From the NCBI GenBank assembly GCA_015501595.1, contig JADNRX010000007.1, positions 310,001-374,000 on the forward strand: a stretch of 64,000 nt of DNA. The letters are read 5' to 3'. The notes below the pieces were generated by a model. The model was given only the letters and a program-made list of their open reading frames with translations. It searched no databases and was not told the DNA's origin. Shown in pieces: positions 23,001-34,104 of this stretch. The position numbers were made by a program, and so were the translations under genes. Every line of letters begins with the position of its first letter. Position 1 is the first letter of the stretch. This DNA comes from Hymenopellis radicata (Eukaryota > Basidiomycota > Agaricomycetes > Agaricales > Physalacriaceae).

Positions 23001-24540
23001 CGCCTTATACACGGTGTGCCCAGGCGTGTCTCCTGTTGAATTGGACTTGGGGCGAAAGCGGGGTACGGGAGTCGGGAATCGGGAAATCGCGTCCGTTGCG
23101 GAGTGGGCACGATGGCAATGGCTGCACGACAACGTTACTATAGCGTATAGAACTGCGTTGTGCAGGACACGCACCTAGAGGAAGAGACCGTCCACATTCC
23201 GGCGATTCATCCTCTAAAGCCTCTCCTCCTGAGCTGCCAGAAGCATTCTTTGTGTCCTCGCCTTCTGCATAGCTTTCTGCACCTCGATGTGGATGCCTGG
23301 GAGATATCCTGCCAAACAAAACTCCGGACCTGGACGCGTCCGATGGTCCATATGCGTGCTACAAGGACAGCCGAGGGTCGTTGGCAAGCAGTGGCTTGGC
23401 AGAACGCAAAGGGAAGATGGCTCAGAGTCAAAGAATGACGCGAGCGAGGAGTCGGGGCTAGTCAACCGCATCCCAACGTCGGTCGTCTTGCCCCGACGAA
23501 GAAAGCCACTGTGCAACAAGTGACAACATCTAGATGTCGTGACCGTGGGGTTGGTTACTTGCGTTCAACACTCACCATGAGCGTAAGACGCGTCGTTTGG
23601 AGAGGGAACGTGACTCTGTTGATCAGTCACACTCGAGGTTTCCTCTTTATTTTTCCACCCCATCGACTGGCTCGTACCCGTCCTCGATCCCTCCATCGGC
23701 TCTGTCCCGATAACGAGCAACAGGTGTTATCTTTATCGCTCTTGCTGCCATTGGAATATGTGCTCATTGTTCTCAATCGTGTTTCACTCATCTTTGTGCA
23801 CCGTGTAGATGTCGGGCCTTTCTCACTCTATCAATTTGCGTTGCCGGCACTAAGTGCTGTCAACTGGAGCATATCAGTCTTAGATGCGCTCATTCTCATC
23901 CCACCAGCAGCGACTCCTGGCCTCCCGGTACTTGTTTATTGCGCAGAGGATAGACGTACTGTTCCCGTGAGGGCCGGACTGAAACGATTCTCAGCGATAA
24001 CATTCGCTTAGGCGAGGACGACGAGTCCCACGTCGCACAGGGTGACTGCTCCCATGAAGCTGGCGGACCGCCAGAATGCGGAGGACGCCGAGGAGGAGGT
24101 CGGAGATCTGCAAGTTCCAAATCACTCTTCGAGGATGACCGTGACTGACGAGGAGGACGACTGCGATCCTGAACGATGAATAGTACTAGAACAATCGAGG
24201 ACTAGCCGTATTTGCTGAGATAAGCATGGGTGTGCCGCTATGAACGAGGGCGACTACGATGGACTCGGATGTCACAGCCGACGGCGAAGGACATGCCATG
24301 GACTTGTACGCTATTGGTATCCATACAGTCGTTTTACATGTACTCTCCATTCAGTATTTTGTATTAGCTGTAATGGAATCCTTCGTCCTACACTGTGAAA
24401 CCCGAATCTGGATGAGCGTCTTGGCTATCGTGCGTTACATTGTTCACATTGAAGTCTTTATTGTTGACAGGCTACTATTGGCGCCCTTCAATTGTCGTCC
24501 TGCCGCGTAGTTTAAACTCCGCTTGTGGGCGGTGGGCTCA
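17093..24540. other. Gene-poor block with decayed coding fragments
   Basis: No complete gene could be built in 7.4 kb. Pieces look once coding. A minus-strand open segment around 22270-22490 includes VLVQGVRNLVVAKCTDAVF. A minus-strand spliced tail ending at 21316 carries VPVRCPICALC and a Pro-rich end. A plus-strand piece near 20250-20310 includes LIYAGLLYVPSAIGIAC, transporter-like but full of stops. The acidic stretch near 20680-20760 is also open. None could be extended through start, splice sites and stop, so I assign no function. Degenerate transposons or dead genes are the likeliest content. Confidence 0.5.
20504..20666 (+). repeat. Diverged interspersed repeat, copy 1
   Basis: Shares CACGATGACGGC, GATCT.CGCT, GTCTGCTCACAG, TTGAAAGATAAT, TCATGGA and CATTCGG, in the same order, with 26861-26971. 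Copy 1 has about 50 bp more between blocks. Confidence 0.55.
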
Positions 24541-24573
24541 CGTGATACCTTTTTTTTTCTCCTTCATACGACG

Positions 24574-26008
24574 ATGGCGACGATACGAGCAAATCCGCTG
24601 CCAAAATCCTATGTCGCGCCGGATGCATCTGGTGCCAAGCTGACGCCCAATATCAAGCGTCGCATTCTCCCCGCAGGGCCCGCGTTTCTCAACCATTTAC
24701 GCCTCACAATCCACCATGAGGGCTCGTTCACCAAGCACGATGATTACATGTCCAAGGAACGTGAACGGCTAGAGCAGATAGCTAGCTCGTCTGCAAATGT
24801 AGAGGACGATCTTGGCGTCGGTGACGAGCCAGAGACTGAGGAGATCCTATCCTTAGATCCCAAAGAGTGGAAGGTAATTGCTAAAAATGCCTTGACTGAT
24901 TGAAATCATCTTACCGATTCGCGCAGAAACAAGACCATTATGCTGTTCTTGGACTTTCTCATCTGAGATACACTGCGACGCCCGCGCAGATCAAAGTTGC
25001 CCGTACGTCTGCCTCTGTATCCTCACCTGCCGTCCTGTTGACCGCCTTGAAGATCGCAAGAAAGTGTTGAAACATCATCCCGACAAAAAGGTCTCGACTA
25101 CGACGCCTCCCACGACGACATCACTGCTCACCGGCATCAATCTCAACACAAACGACGACGCCTTCTTCAAATGCATCCAAAAGGCTCACGAAGTGTTAAC
25201 CAATCCCGAGAAGCGGCGTCAATTCGACTCGGCAGATCCACAACTCCTCGAAGACATAGAGGAGGTGGCGTCACTTAAATCCAAGACCAAAGACCTGAAG
25301 GAGAGCAAATTCATAGAAACCTTTGCTCCCATCTTCGAACTAGAAGCCAGGTTCTCGAAGAAGCAGCCCGTGCTTATGCTCGGTGATATCGACGCGTCTA
25401 AACAGCATGTCGAGGCATTCTACGACTTCTGGTATAACTTTGATAGCTGGCGGAGCTTTGAATGGTACGACAAGGAAGTCAACGAAGGAAGCGATAGGTT
25501 AGTTTGAACTGTTCAGCGCTGTATTGCCATCGCTGACGTACGTCCAGTCGTGACGATAAGCGATACACCGAGAAGAAGAACAAGAGTGAGCGAGCTCGCA
25601 GAAAGAAGGAGGACATCGCCCGTCTGCGTGGAATCGTAGACTTGACGCTGAGGTAAACGTTCTACGTTGATTTCGCAAAAAGCTGTTCTAACCAGGCATC
25701 AACAAGTCTCGACCCTCGGATTAAGCGCATCAAACAGGAAGAGAAGGCGGCTCGCGAACAGAAGAAACTAGCCAAGTCCCAACCGGCATCTGGCGCCAAC
25801 ACACCAAAAGGCAAGAGCAAGGCAGAAGAGGAGGCGGAGAAACTCAAGAAGGAAGAGGAAGAGAAGGTACGCGTCATGATTAATTCCCATTGCCATAACG
25901 CGCTCAGCCGTCTTCTAGGCTGCAAAGGCAGAGGCCAAGAAACAAAAAGCAGCTGCTGCCAACGCTGCCAAAAAGGCCAGAAGGGCTCAACGCGCCGAGG
26001 CCGCCTGA
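24574..26008 (+). CDS. ZUO1: Zuotin, ribosome-associated J-domain protein
   Basis: J-protein partner of the ribosome-associated complex. It stimulates the ATPase of Ssb-type Hsp70 on nascent chains. Exons: 24574-24873, 24927-25002, 25053-25497, 25548-25652, 25707-25866, 25919-26008; 391 residues with consistent phases. The J domain starts at KQDHYAVLGLSHLRYTATPA and holds the catalytic HPD in LKHHPDKK. After it come the zuotin homology stretch (DFWYNFDSWRSFEWYDKE) and a long highly charged, Lys/Ala-rich helix for rRNA contact. It ends AQRAEAA without SANT domains, as in fungi. The fifth exon uses a CAACAAG acceptor because a nearer CCAG lies too close to the branch site and breaks frame. Confidence 0.95.
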
Positions 26009-27123
26009 CCTTACTAGAGTTTGTGTTAATAGATGACGAGTTTGTTTTACTGTTCCAGTGCATCTTCTGAGAACCGGTCACCTCTGAGAGTCGGATGATC
26101 TCAACGAATATGATATACTTGGACCATGCCGCTCTCGTACTTCGCTGTTTTCCTCAATTCGCTTCGGAACTTGGAAGTTTGTGAAATGTTGGACCGTGTC
26201 AGTCATATTTTGTCTTTAACCGTTCTTATCTCAACAGGTACTACGTGCTTTGCAAATTTCGTCTTGTGAGAAGGTCATAATAAGCGAGCAGAGCTCCCAA
26301 GTACCTTCTAGTCACTACTGAAAATAATCATCTGACGAAATTTGTGCCTCCTTAAAAGAATCTGATGCCTTGCTCTGTATTTGAGACACTTTCGGGCCTG
26401 GTCAGGTCAGACACTGCACCATCATCTCGGCGTTTGGAGGGACGAACAAGCAACCGAGACGAAAACAGCGGTTAAAGCTCGCTCGTGCTGCGCCACCTGA
26501 CATTGACGGGAACGCGTCGCTATCGCAGAAGCTTTCTATGATTCCCAGTGTCAACAGTATGGTCTTATAATGGTTGGGCGTGTCCTTGAACGGTGATCTA
26601 ACGCCGCAATGCGTCTCTTACATCCTTCGCTCAAGCAGCGCCATTAACGCCAGGATGGACCAGCGAATGGAGCGCCAGCTTGAAGACAGGTTATTTCAGA
26701 CGAATTTGCGCAGACCACGATGGGTAAGGCATCGATATGACTTTGAATAATTTATTCCTAATCTGCGTCTGAACAGCTGGGAACGACAGGATCGTGGGAT
26801 CGAACGATCGCAGATCAGTAACGGAACTATCATCGTCGTAACGTCGCGAGACTCATACTGACACGATGACGGCATACATGAAGATGCAGCAGAAAGATCT
26901 TCGCTATGCAGTGCTTCGATCAACGTCGTCTGCTCACAGATGGATTGAAAGATAATTTCATGGACATTCGGTTAAGACTATATACTGGTCGTATGAATGA
27001 AAGTAACAATACGTTTTTCAGCGGTTGAATGCATGAATAATCTGAATTTCAGCGATGACTTTCATCCGAGATCGGTCTTCCAGTCATGGGCATGCAATTC
27101 ATCAAGTGTGTACCATCTCCCAC
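26009..27123. other. Intergenic, no gene seen; contains repeat copy 2
   Basis: No recognisable reading frame. 26861-26971 is the second copy of the diverged repeat at 20504-20666. Confidence 0.5.
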
Positions 27124-27690
27124 TCAATTATTTGTTTCAGTGCTATAGACAGCGCCCACCTGCCCTCCAAACATCTCCAACTCTCTCTCCTCCAAAAACA
27201 CCATCTTAATGCGCTCCATCGTCCTCCTGCTCTTCACGTTCTCGGGATGAGTCACCCCAAGCACCTCCGCCACACCCCACCGCTCTCTCGCATACTCTAT
27301 CAGCGCGTTGGCCGCCTCCGTAGCGTATCCCTTCCCCGTCTCCTCCTCCAGTAACGCGAACCCAATATCTGGGGCGGGCAGCCACAGCCGGGGATCACAG
27401 TCCCGGCTTCTCACTAGCGATACGATCCCGATTGGCTTGCTCTCGTTAGACACGAGAAAGTGTCCGTAGCCCTCCTTGGCTTGGTGCTGGTATACGCGTC
27501 CCGTGATAAAGGCGCGCGTGTCCTCGAGGGTGGCGCAGGAAAAGGCGCTGCTGAATTGGGCGAGGTACTTTGCGTGGCTGAAGATGTCGAGGAGGAGTTG
27601 ACAGTGCGAGGGGGAGGTGGAAAAGAAGTGGGTTATGGTTAGGCGGGGGGTGCGGATGACGAAGGTGGGGTCTGGGGTCCATTCTGCCAT
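27124..27690 (-). CDS. GNAT-family N-acetyltransferase (RimJ/RimL-like)
   Basis: Single-exon protein of 188 residues. It begins with FVIRTPRLTITHFF, the usual start of RimL-type GNATs. The acetyl-CoA loop is EEETGKGYATEAANALI. The C-terminus has VTHPENVKSRRTMERIKMVF, the N-x-x-S-x-R-x-x-E segment of these enzymes. They acetylate amino groups of proteins or small molecules; the substrate cannot be read from sequence. A broken copy of its 3' end lies at 16999-17092. The 0.7 kb downstream of its start codon side (27691-28379) shows no gene. Confidence 0.88.
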   Translation of the reverse strand: MAEWTPDPTFVIRTPRLTITHFFSTSPSHCQLLLDIFSHAKYLAQFSSAFSCATLEDTRAFITGRVYQHQAKEGYGHFLVSNESKPIGIVSLVRSRDCDPRLWLPAPDIGFALLEEETGKGYATEAANALIEYARERWGVAEVLGVTHPENVKSRRTMERIKMVFLEERELEMFGGQVGAVYSTETNN

Positions 27691-28379
27691 GGTGGGTATA
27701 GCTGGGATGGGATGATTTGATTATATCGTGAGGTGGTCATTTTCGCCAACACGGAGTGTGAGGCTCGGGACTGTCGGTTATCGGTTATCGCGTACAGATT
27801 GGGATGGACTTTGGCTTGTCGCATGTTTCTACGTTGAATGGGATTGGCCGATGTAGTTGCGAGTCGATAGCTCAAGTCATCCAGATTACCTTTTTATGCC
27901 GACCCAGGTCGCAGCTGGCCTGATGCATCATCGATGAACAAAACTAGTGGAACTCTTGTGCAGAACTGAATCCAACGAGAAAGATGGTCGTCCGTCGTGC
28001 AAGAAATTTATATCTTTCCCGAAATCCCCGACGATCATCGGAAGCATCCGGATAAATTTGGCAATGTGACCGCGAAGAGCTGTGCTTTACTCATCGAGAA
28101 TCAGAGTCAACGTGGAATGGACTGGAAGCATCTCTAGACCTGCCTCAACAGTACGCCACATTGCCCTCGCTGGTCAACTTGAACGCGCATCGGCACTGGC
28201 ACACGGAAGGATCGGTCCGAATCCGGGGTCTAGACCTTTTGTGGAGACAAAGCGGTCCAAACAAGCTCATGTGAGCTTGACTCCGTGGAACGCTGCTTCT
28301 TGTTCTTGGCCATCACCACAGAGCTTGCCACGTTCTTTGTCCTCGTATTTTACCTCGCATTTATTACCCTCAAAACAAA

Positions 28380-29155
28380 ATGAATTTTACCTCAAACGAT
28401 AATCCCGTCCTAGTGGCCCCTCGCCCGGTGCGCTTGACTACCCCATTTCCTACCCGCGCCCACCCCATCCGTCTCGTCGCCGCCCAAGAGGCGACAGTAC
28501 AAGACGACTTGAAGCTGGCGGGCCTATTCCCAGACTCGGCCTCTGACAAGGACCTGGGGTCCCCGAGATCCTCGCCTAGGTCAGTTGCAGTTGTCCCTTG
28601 ATAGAGTCGTCTTTGGCTGATCCCATGTAGGGCTGCCCTTCCGTCAGAGGCTCTGGAGGAGTTTCTGTCCATCCTTAGACCATCCATGTTCCCTCCACGC
28701 TCGCCTGTCCACCACCATGTCCGCAAGGCTCCATCTCTGCCGACCTTCCAGCATGACCGCTCGTATAGCTTCAAGGGTCGTCTGCTCAATCTTGAAGAGA
28801 CCAGCGAGACGCCAAGGGCCTTTGCGCAGTCCCCGGATTCGAGTGAGAATAATGAGGGCTCGGTCGAGTTTGAGTTGGTGGATGATGAAGCACAAAGGAT
28901 CCGGTGGTTCACTTCTAGTGTGCTTTGTGAGTTGTTCATTCGTTTCTTGCAAAGCGTTTCTGACTGTTATCAGCATCTCCCATTTCGCGCAACAACACCC
29001 GCAATCCGTTCCAGCGGCATGCGTCGTACCATATCAGTCTCACGCCCTCGCCGACTGTCCGGATTTCTCCCTCGCCGAGCATGCACATTCCTCTCTCGCC
29101 CGCCGCTATTCCGCTACCTCTCCCTACGCCCGATGAAATGGCGGACATGCCGTAA
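28380..29155 (+). CDS. Unknown Ser/Pro-rich protein
   Basis: Not recognised. Exons 28380-28579, 28631-28926 and 28974-29155 give 225 residues with matching phases and good GT-AG borders. The start is MNFTSNDNPVLVAPRPVRL. The middle has SEALEEFLSILRPSMFPPRS, the acidic EGSVEFELVDDEAQ and a Trp (IRWFTSS). The C-terminal third is basic and Ser/Pro-rich (SLTPSPTVRISPSPS), likely disordered and phosphorylated. Codon use and splicing look genuine. No signal peptide or membrane helix. Confidence 0.65.
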
Positions 29156-29568
29156 TGCTGCTATCTTATCCTCAACGCAGTTGATCATTTGTATTTTTTG
29201 CCTATTTATTTGCAACCGGAATTTTATATATTCATATCATCTTTGCTCCTCCTACTTTGTTGTGTACGTTCAGTTGTTTCTAATCCGTGTGGATCTATAC
29301 TCTATATATGATTATCATTTTAGTCATCCTGCTTTGCCCGTAATGAATCCAATTTTGAATTACTCGAGCTTGAGTGAAAGCTTGTGGCGTGAGTTCGTGT
29401 AACCTTGATCACGACTTGAATCTGTCATGTTGTGATCTGCACCCGAAGGAAAACGCGCTTTTCTTGTTGATTGCATCGTCCCCGGCTGACCTCCGGGACT
29501 TTCTCACCAACCGAATAACCCTATCGCCGCGGATTTCTGAAACTGTATGTCGGTGCTCTAGATCTGCT

Positions 29569-29576
29569 TATATATA
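29569..29576 (+). promoter_or_regulatory. TATA box of the first nitronate monooxygenase gene
   Basis: TATATATA about 70 bp upstream of the ATG at 29644; the rest of 29156-29643 shows nothing else. Confidence 0.5.
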
Positions 29577-29643
29577 GCGCCAAGTACGTTCGTTGGGTTA
29601 CTTTATGACTATGCTAATGCAACCCTCACGAAAGGACAAGGCG

Positions 29644-31149
29644 ATGGAGCAGGTCTTCAGTACACCGCTTACCAAGGTGTTTGGGGTGCGGCATCCTGTT
29701 ATGCTCGCTGGTGCGTCTACTGGTGTCTCCTTGTAGGGCTGGAATGATGGTATGTAGGAATGGACACGGCGGCAGGTCCAGAGCTAGCGGCGGCTGTGAC
29801 GAATGCGGGCGGTATTGGCGTAATCGGCGGTGTCCTCCTCACCCCGCAATTACTCGAAACCTCGATCGCGCACCTCAAGGCGCATCTCGTGGACAAGGAC
29901 GCGCCGTTTGGGGTGGACCTGCTTATACCGCAGGTCGGCGGCTCGGCGCGCAAGACGAATGTGGATTACACGGACGGGCAGCTGCCAGAGCTGGTGGAGG
30001 TGATTATTAGAGGCGGCGCTGCGCTGTTCGTCAGCGCTGTCGGTGTCCCGCCGCGGTGGGCGGTGGAGCGATTGCATGAGGCGGGGGTGCTGGTTATGAA
30101 GTGAGTTCAAGCTACTTCCAAGAGAGAGAGATGTTGATTAAGCTGTGTAGTCTGGTTGGACATCCCAAGGTTGGTTGGGTTTGTTGTTTGAAGAGTCGTG
30201 TTCTGAAAGCTTTGATTAGCATGTCCCGAAAGCCCTTGCCCAAGGTGCCCCCTCTCCTCCCCCGTTAGCGATCTCTAATCAAGCGACTGCTTAGGCGTCG
30301 ACATGATATGCGCCCAAGGCGGGGAAGCCGGCGGCCATACCGGGGACATCCCCTTCTCCATTCTCGTCCCCTCCGTCGTCGACCTCTGCAAGAACGCCGT
30401 CAGCCCGCTGGCGAACCCGTGCTCGTCGTCGCGGCCGGGGGAATCGCCGACGGGCGCGGGCTCGCTGCGGCTCTCATGTACGTCTCTCCCTTTTTTAAAA
30501 AGTTTAGGTTTTGTTGACGTACGGAAGGTACGGCGCGTCGGGCGTGTGGGTCGGCACGCGCTTCGTGGCGAGTGTCGAGGCTGGCGCGCCGCGGATGCAC
30601 AAGGAGATGGTCGTTAGTGCGGGGTATGATGATGTCGCGCGGACCCTCATTTATTCGGGGCGCCCGATGAGTGTGCGCAAGACGCCGTATGTGGCCGAGT
30701 GGTAAGTGCTTCTCTCCCTCTCCGGTGTGGATAGTTAGCTAGAGCGCGATGATGATAGGGAGAATGAGAAACGGAGGGAACAGGAAGCGTTGTTGAGCAA
30801 AGGGCGCATTCCGTATGCGGTGGATTTGGAGGAACATCCCGAGAAGCGGGTGGCGTCTGCGAGATGTACGTCGGCGTGCCTTCTTCAGCCTTAAAAATAT
30901 TCGCTCATGGATGATTGACAGGGGTCATGGGCAAAGTGGCTGGATCCATACATGTGAGCTCTATTTATCCTCTCAACCAAACTTTGCTGAAGGTTTTTTT
31001 GCGATAGGACATCAAACCCGCAAAAGAGATGTGAGTAGTATCATCAGCGTCCCCGTCATACCTCATGTCCGTCTTCTAGCGTGGATGAGCTGGTCATGAC
31101 AGCTCAGAAGTGTCTCCAGACCGCCACGTTGTACACATCAAAGCTATGA
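29644..31149 (+). CDS. Nitronate monooxygenase, copy 1 (frame break as read)
   Basis: FMN-dependent enzyme (2-nitropropane dioxygenase family) that oxidises alkyl nitronates such as propionate 3-nitronate. Exons: 29644-29710, 29758-30100, 30151-30169, 30220-30244, 30295-30477, 30528-30701, 30759-30865, 30922-30953, 31008-31030, 31080-31149. TIM-barrel motifs seen are AVTNAGGIGVIGG, PFGVDLLIPQVGG, LFVSAVGVPP and the FMN-phosphate block CAQGGEAGGHTGD. Intron positions match copy 2. Exon 5 is 4 nt shorter than its counterpart, breaking frame at 30410-30411 inside the SPLTGEPVLVV motif; downstream exons are intact. It is a recent frameshift allele, a pseudogene, or a sequence error. Confidence 0.88.
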
Positions 31150-31422
31150 ATGGAGTTGAGTACAGGGTTATGATCTTTTTCTGTCCATTTATTGCGCAGT
31201 CTACGCACACACAATCCTCACATGTGTATTTTACTAGTGTTTTCTTTTTACACGGAAATATCTATCCCTTTCTTGCTGGATGGTTGGACAAAGTCACTTT
31301 ATTCACTCTCGTTCTAGACTATCGTGCACTGTCGTCTTTCCTCACGCAAAAACGCTAGCATTCAACGATTCACATATGAAAAAGCAACAAAGAAAAAATA
31401 GTCCAAAGTACGCTCAACGAAA

Positions 31423-32854
31423 TTACTGGAATATAACAATAGCAGCGATAGAAGATACGAGAGCAATGAGAGTAAGACCCTCGTGATAAGAAACGGAGAC
31501 TGCAGCATCCGAGTCTGTGGAGGATGAAGAAGAGCTCGTGGCGCTGGACGACGATCCTAGACAAAACAATCAAGATCCCGACGTCCAAGAAAAGAAAGAA
31601 AAACACACCAGATTTCGTGCTCGACGCCACAGTCCCCACGACACTCACCGACCCACCGGCCCCCGTCTGCACCGCAATCCCATTGCTAATCGTGGCCGTC
31701 GTCTGGCAGTTGCTCGACGAGGGCGTCATCTGCGCCGTCGACGGCGTGACGGTCGTGCCCACCGTGTACGACACGGGCTCCCCATTGGCCGTGTACACCC
31801 CGTGTAGTATTGCGCAAAGGTCGAGTAGCCGGTGGACGTGCCGTCGATGGCGGTGACGTAGACCCCGGGGGGTACGCGACTTCGGCTTCGCAGCTCTCGC
31901 TAAATTGTAAATGAGAGTTAGAGGAGGGGTAGAGAGGGGAGAAAGAGGGTACGCACTACGTCCCGTTGAAATGTAGTTCCCGGGCATGACAAAGTTGCAC
32001 CCCATCTCGTCGAGCTTGTGCTCGCACATCGTCGCCGCGTCCCACGTGCCGTTCGCGTTGGTGCAGATGCGGAAGCACACTTGTTCGTATGATATGAAGG
32101 ACTATCGGAGGCATTAGTTGAAAGGGGGGAAAAGAAAAGAAAAACAACCGACCATCCACTCCTCAAAGTGCAGATCCTCCCCAGTCACCACGTTCGTCGT
32201 GACATTCCCGCCGACGGGGTTCCCGTCGCCCGACGCCCCGTGCGGGTCGAGCTCCCCGCCATAGTCGCCCGCCTGCAGATTGATCTTGGTAAAGTCGCCA
32301 TACGCCATGAGCTGCACGTAAAAGTCTATGTACAAAAAAAAATCAACATCCCAAGTTGAATCACACATTTTTTGATAGAGGGAGACGGACCTGTTTTAAT
32401 AAAAGAAGCCCCAGTAATCGTCCCATCGGGAATCACACGCGCGTTATTGCGCGCCTTGGTGCACCAGGCAACTTCATAGGCCTCCATCGAACAATCAGCT
32501 CTCTACCCACCCCCACCGACCGAGAGCGCGCTCACCTCGGATTCACCGATAGTCACACCGGCTTCGGGAGGAGCAAAGATACACCAATCCTACCACCACC
32601 ATGCGTCAACGAACATACTTGGAAGTTGGTATTTCACCAGGGATAAGACGCACATCAATAGAATTCAAAGAGATCAGCCGCGCATAGGACGTCTGGTTGA
32701 CCGTCGTCCCCAGCGTGGCCTCGGCGGGGTTCGTCGTGCCCATCGTCCCAGTCGCAATGACGCCCTCCGAGAACGTCGTCGTGGCCGTCGCACTCGACTG
32801 CGCCGAGACGGCGGCGGCGGCGAGGATTAGCGCACTAGACGCAATGAAGAGCAT
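31423..32854 (-). CDS. Secreted 'macrofage activating glycoprotein'-family protein, GPI-type
   Basis: Basidiomycete secreted protein of unknown biochemical role. Exons: 32654-32854, 32536-32589, 32391-32481, 32153-32325, 31953-32101, 31609-31899, 31423-31556; about 364 residues. It begins with a signal peptide (MLFIASSALILAAAAVSAQ). Family blocks follow: DWCIFAPPEAGVTIGESE, VAWCTKARNN, GELDPHGASGDGNPVGG, VCFRICTN and CNFVMPGNY. The C-terminus is a Ser/Thr-rich stalk and a hydrophobic tail after SSSSSSTDSDAAVS, fitting a GPI signal. Exon 31609-31899 needs one extra base at each of two runs, GGGGGG 31867-31872 and CCCC 31798-31801, to keep CEAEVAYPPGVY and YYTGVYTANGEP in frame; total length then divides by three. 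The donor ending exon 31953-32101 is weak. Confidence 0.85.
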
Positions 32855-32940
32855 GATGTCGAATTATCGGGAGGGCAGAAGGATAGAAGGATAGTGGTAA
32901 CGTTAACGAGCGTGGTGGGTGGTGATGGGAAGCAATGTGA

Positions 32941-32946
32941 TATATA
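32941..32946 (-). promoter_or_regulatory. TATA box of the secreted glycoprotein gene
   Basis: TATATA about 87 bp upstream of the ATG at 32854. Nothing else is visible in 32855-33195. Confidence 0.45.
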
Positions 32947-33195
32947 CATTCCGCGAAGCCTCGAAGTTTTATACAGGCTGGAATCTGCTGGCCTGCTGCG
33001 CTGGAACTTTTATTTAGTCTACGCAGTCAGCAGTGGGCCGTCGCCTCGCACATCAACGAGAGCAGATTTAGAACCGGGACAAAAATAGCTACCCCTGCAT
33101 GTTCTCGTGCTGTGGTCGGATTAGCGCTTATTCGTCGACTTGTGAGCGGCCTTGTTGTCGAATTTATGAGTAGGGTAGATTAGGAAACAAGTAGA

Positions 33196-33924
33196 TTACT
33201 GAGAAGGATGGAAAGTCTGGAGCAAAGATCCCCAGAAGTTTGACACCCGCATCTTGACGCCCTCCCAGTTATCCAGGGCGGTCGCACGTCAAGGTAGAAC
33301 GAGACAGCTTGCGAGGAAGCACTGGCGCTCTTCCCCGTGTAGAAATCGATGATGTATCGCGTGCGCGTGCCACAGCGGTCCACGACCCAATCGTGTCGGT
33401 CGAAAGGCGCCGCGTATCTAGACGGATACGAATCAACAGTAGTGCAGAGCAGGACTCGGAGACTGGCTTACCCCAAGAGAGATTTCCAGCGCGCCTTGGG
33501 ACTGGGCTCGCCCGGGCGCCCTTTAAAGTTGACGAGCCTGACGCCGCCACACGCCTCGCCGCCGCGGCCGGCCTCCCACTTGAGGATCTCGGACCACGCG
33601 CGCTCGTTGACCGCGTTGTGGATGGGCACGATGCTCTTCATGTCCGCCGCCTGCGGGTTGTGCTTTTTGCGCTCCATCGCGGCGAAGAACTGCGCCTCGG
33701 AGGGGTACACCCAGTTGCCGTCGGAGGCTTTTGGGATAGAGGATACCTCGCGCTCGCGCGATAGGGACGAGGTGGATGCAGAGGGAGAAGAGGAAAAGAG
33801 ACGGCTCCATGTAGACGAGGAGGAGGACGAAGCGTGGATGATGCCATGGAGGAGTGGTCCACTGGACATGTTTCTGGTTTCTTGGGGCGGCGGCGGCGCC
33901 GTGGTCGACAGGACAGCCCGACAT
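33196..33924 (-). CDS. CYC3: Holocytochrome c synthase (cytochrome c heme lyase)
   Basis: Mitochondrial intermembrane-space enzyme that covalently attaches heme to cytochrome c. Two exons, 33472-33924 and 33196-33417; about 225 residues after correction. Two CPVDH heme-regulatory motifs lie near the N-terminus. The core reads EVSSIPKASDGNWVYPSEAQ, then NERAWSEILKWE and FKGRPGEPSPKARWKSLLG, then PFDRHDWVVDRCG, RYIIDFYTGK and FYLDVRP, all family blocks. As read, three frame changes occur. They are one base missing at GGGG 33894-33897 (between the two CPVDH motifs), one around 33836, and one near 33276-33281 (DVRP to ALDNWEGVKMR). Lengths of both exons agree with these corrections. This gene is normally essential for respiration, so errors are likelier than decay. 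Confidence 0.88.
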
Positions 33925-34104
33925 GATTGGTGGATGACTGTTCGGAGCAACCGAGTGAGGACGCGCCTCTTCCCAAATTTGGATTGTGAAGCACCCGGCT
34001 ATGGTGTTTACCGGTGGCAAGTCCCATGGCCTACCACTTGCGCTCATGATGATGGAGGTATTTAATCCAAGGCTGAATGACCGGACTTTTTCTGCCAACC
34101 CACC

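Noticed and set aside
28381..28939. Long minus-strand open frame antisense to the gene at 28380
   Set aside because: The plus-strand model has three well-phased exons; the antisense frame is a compositional shadow.
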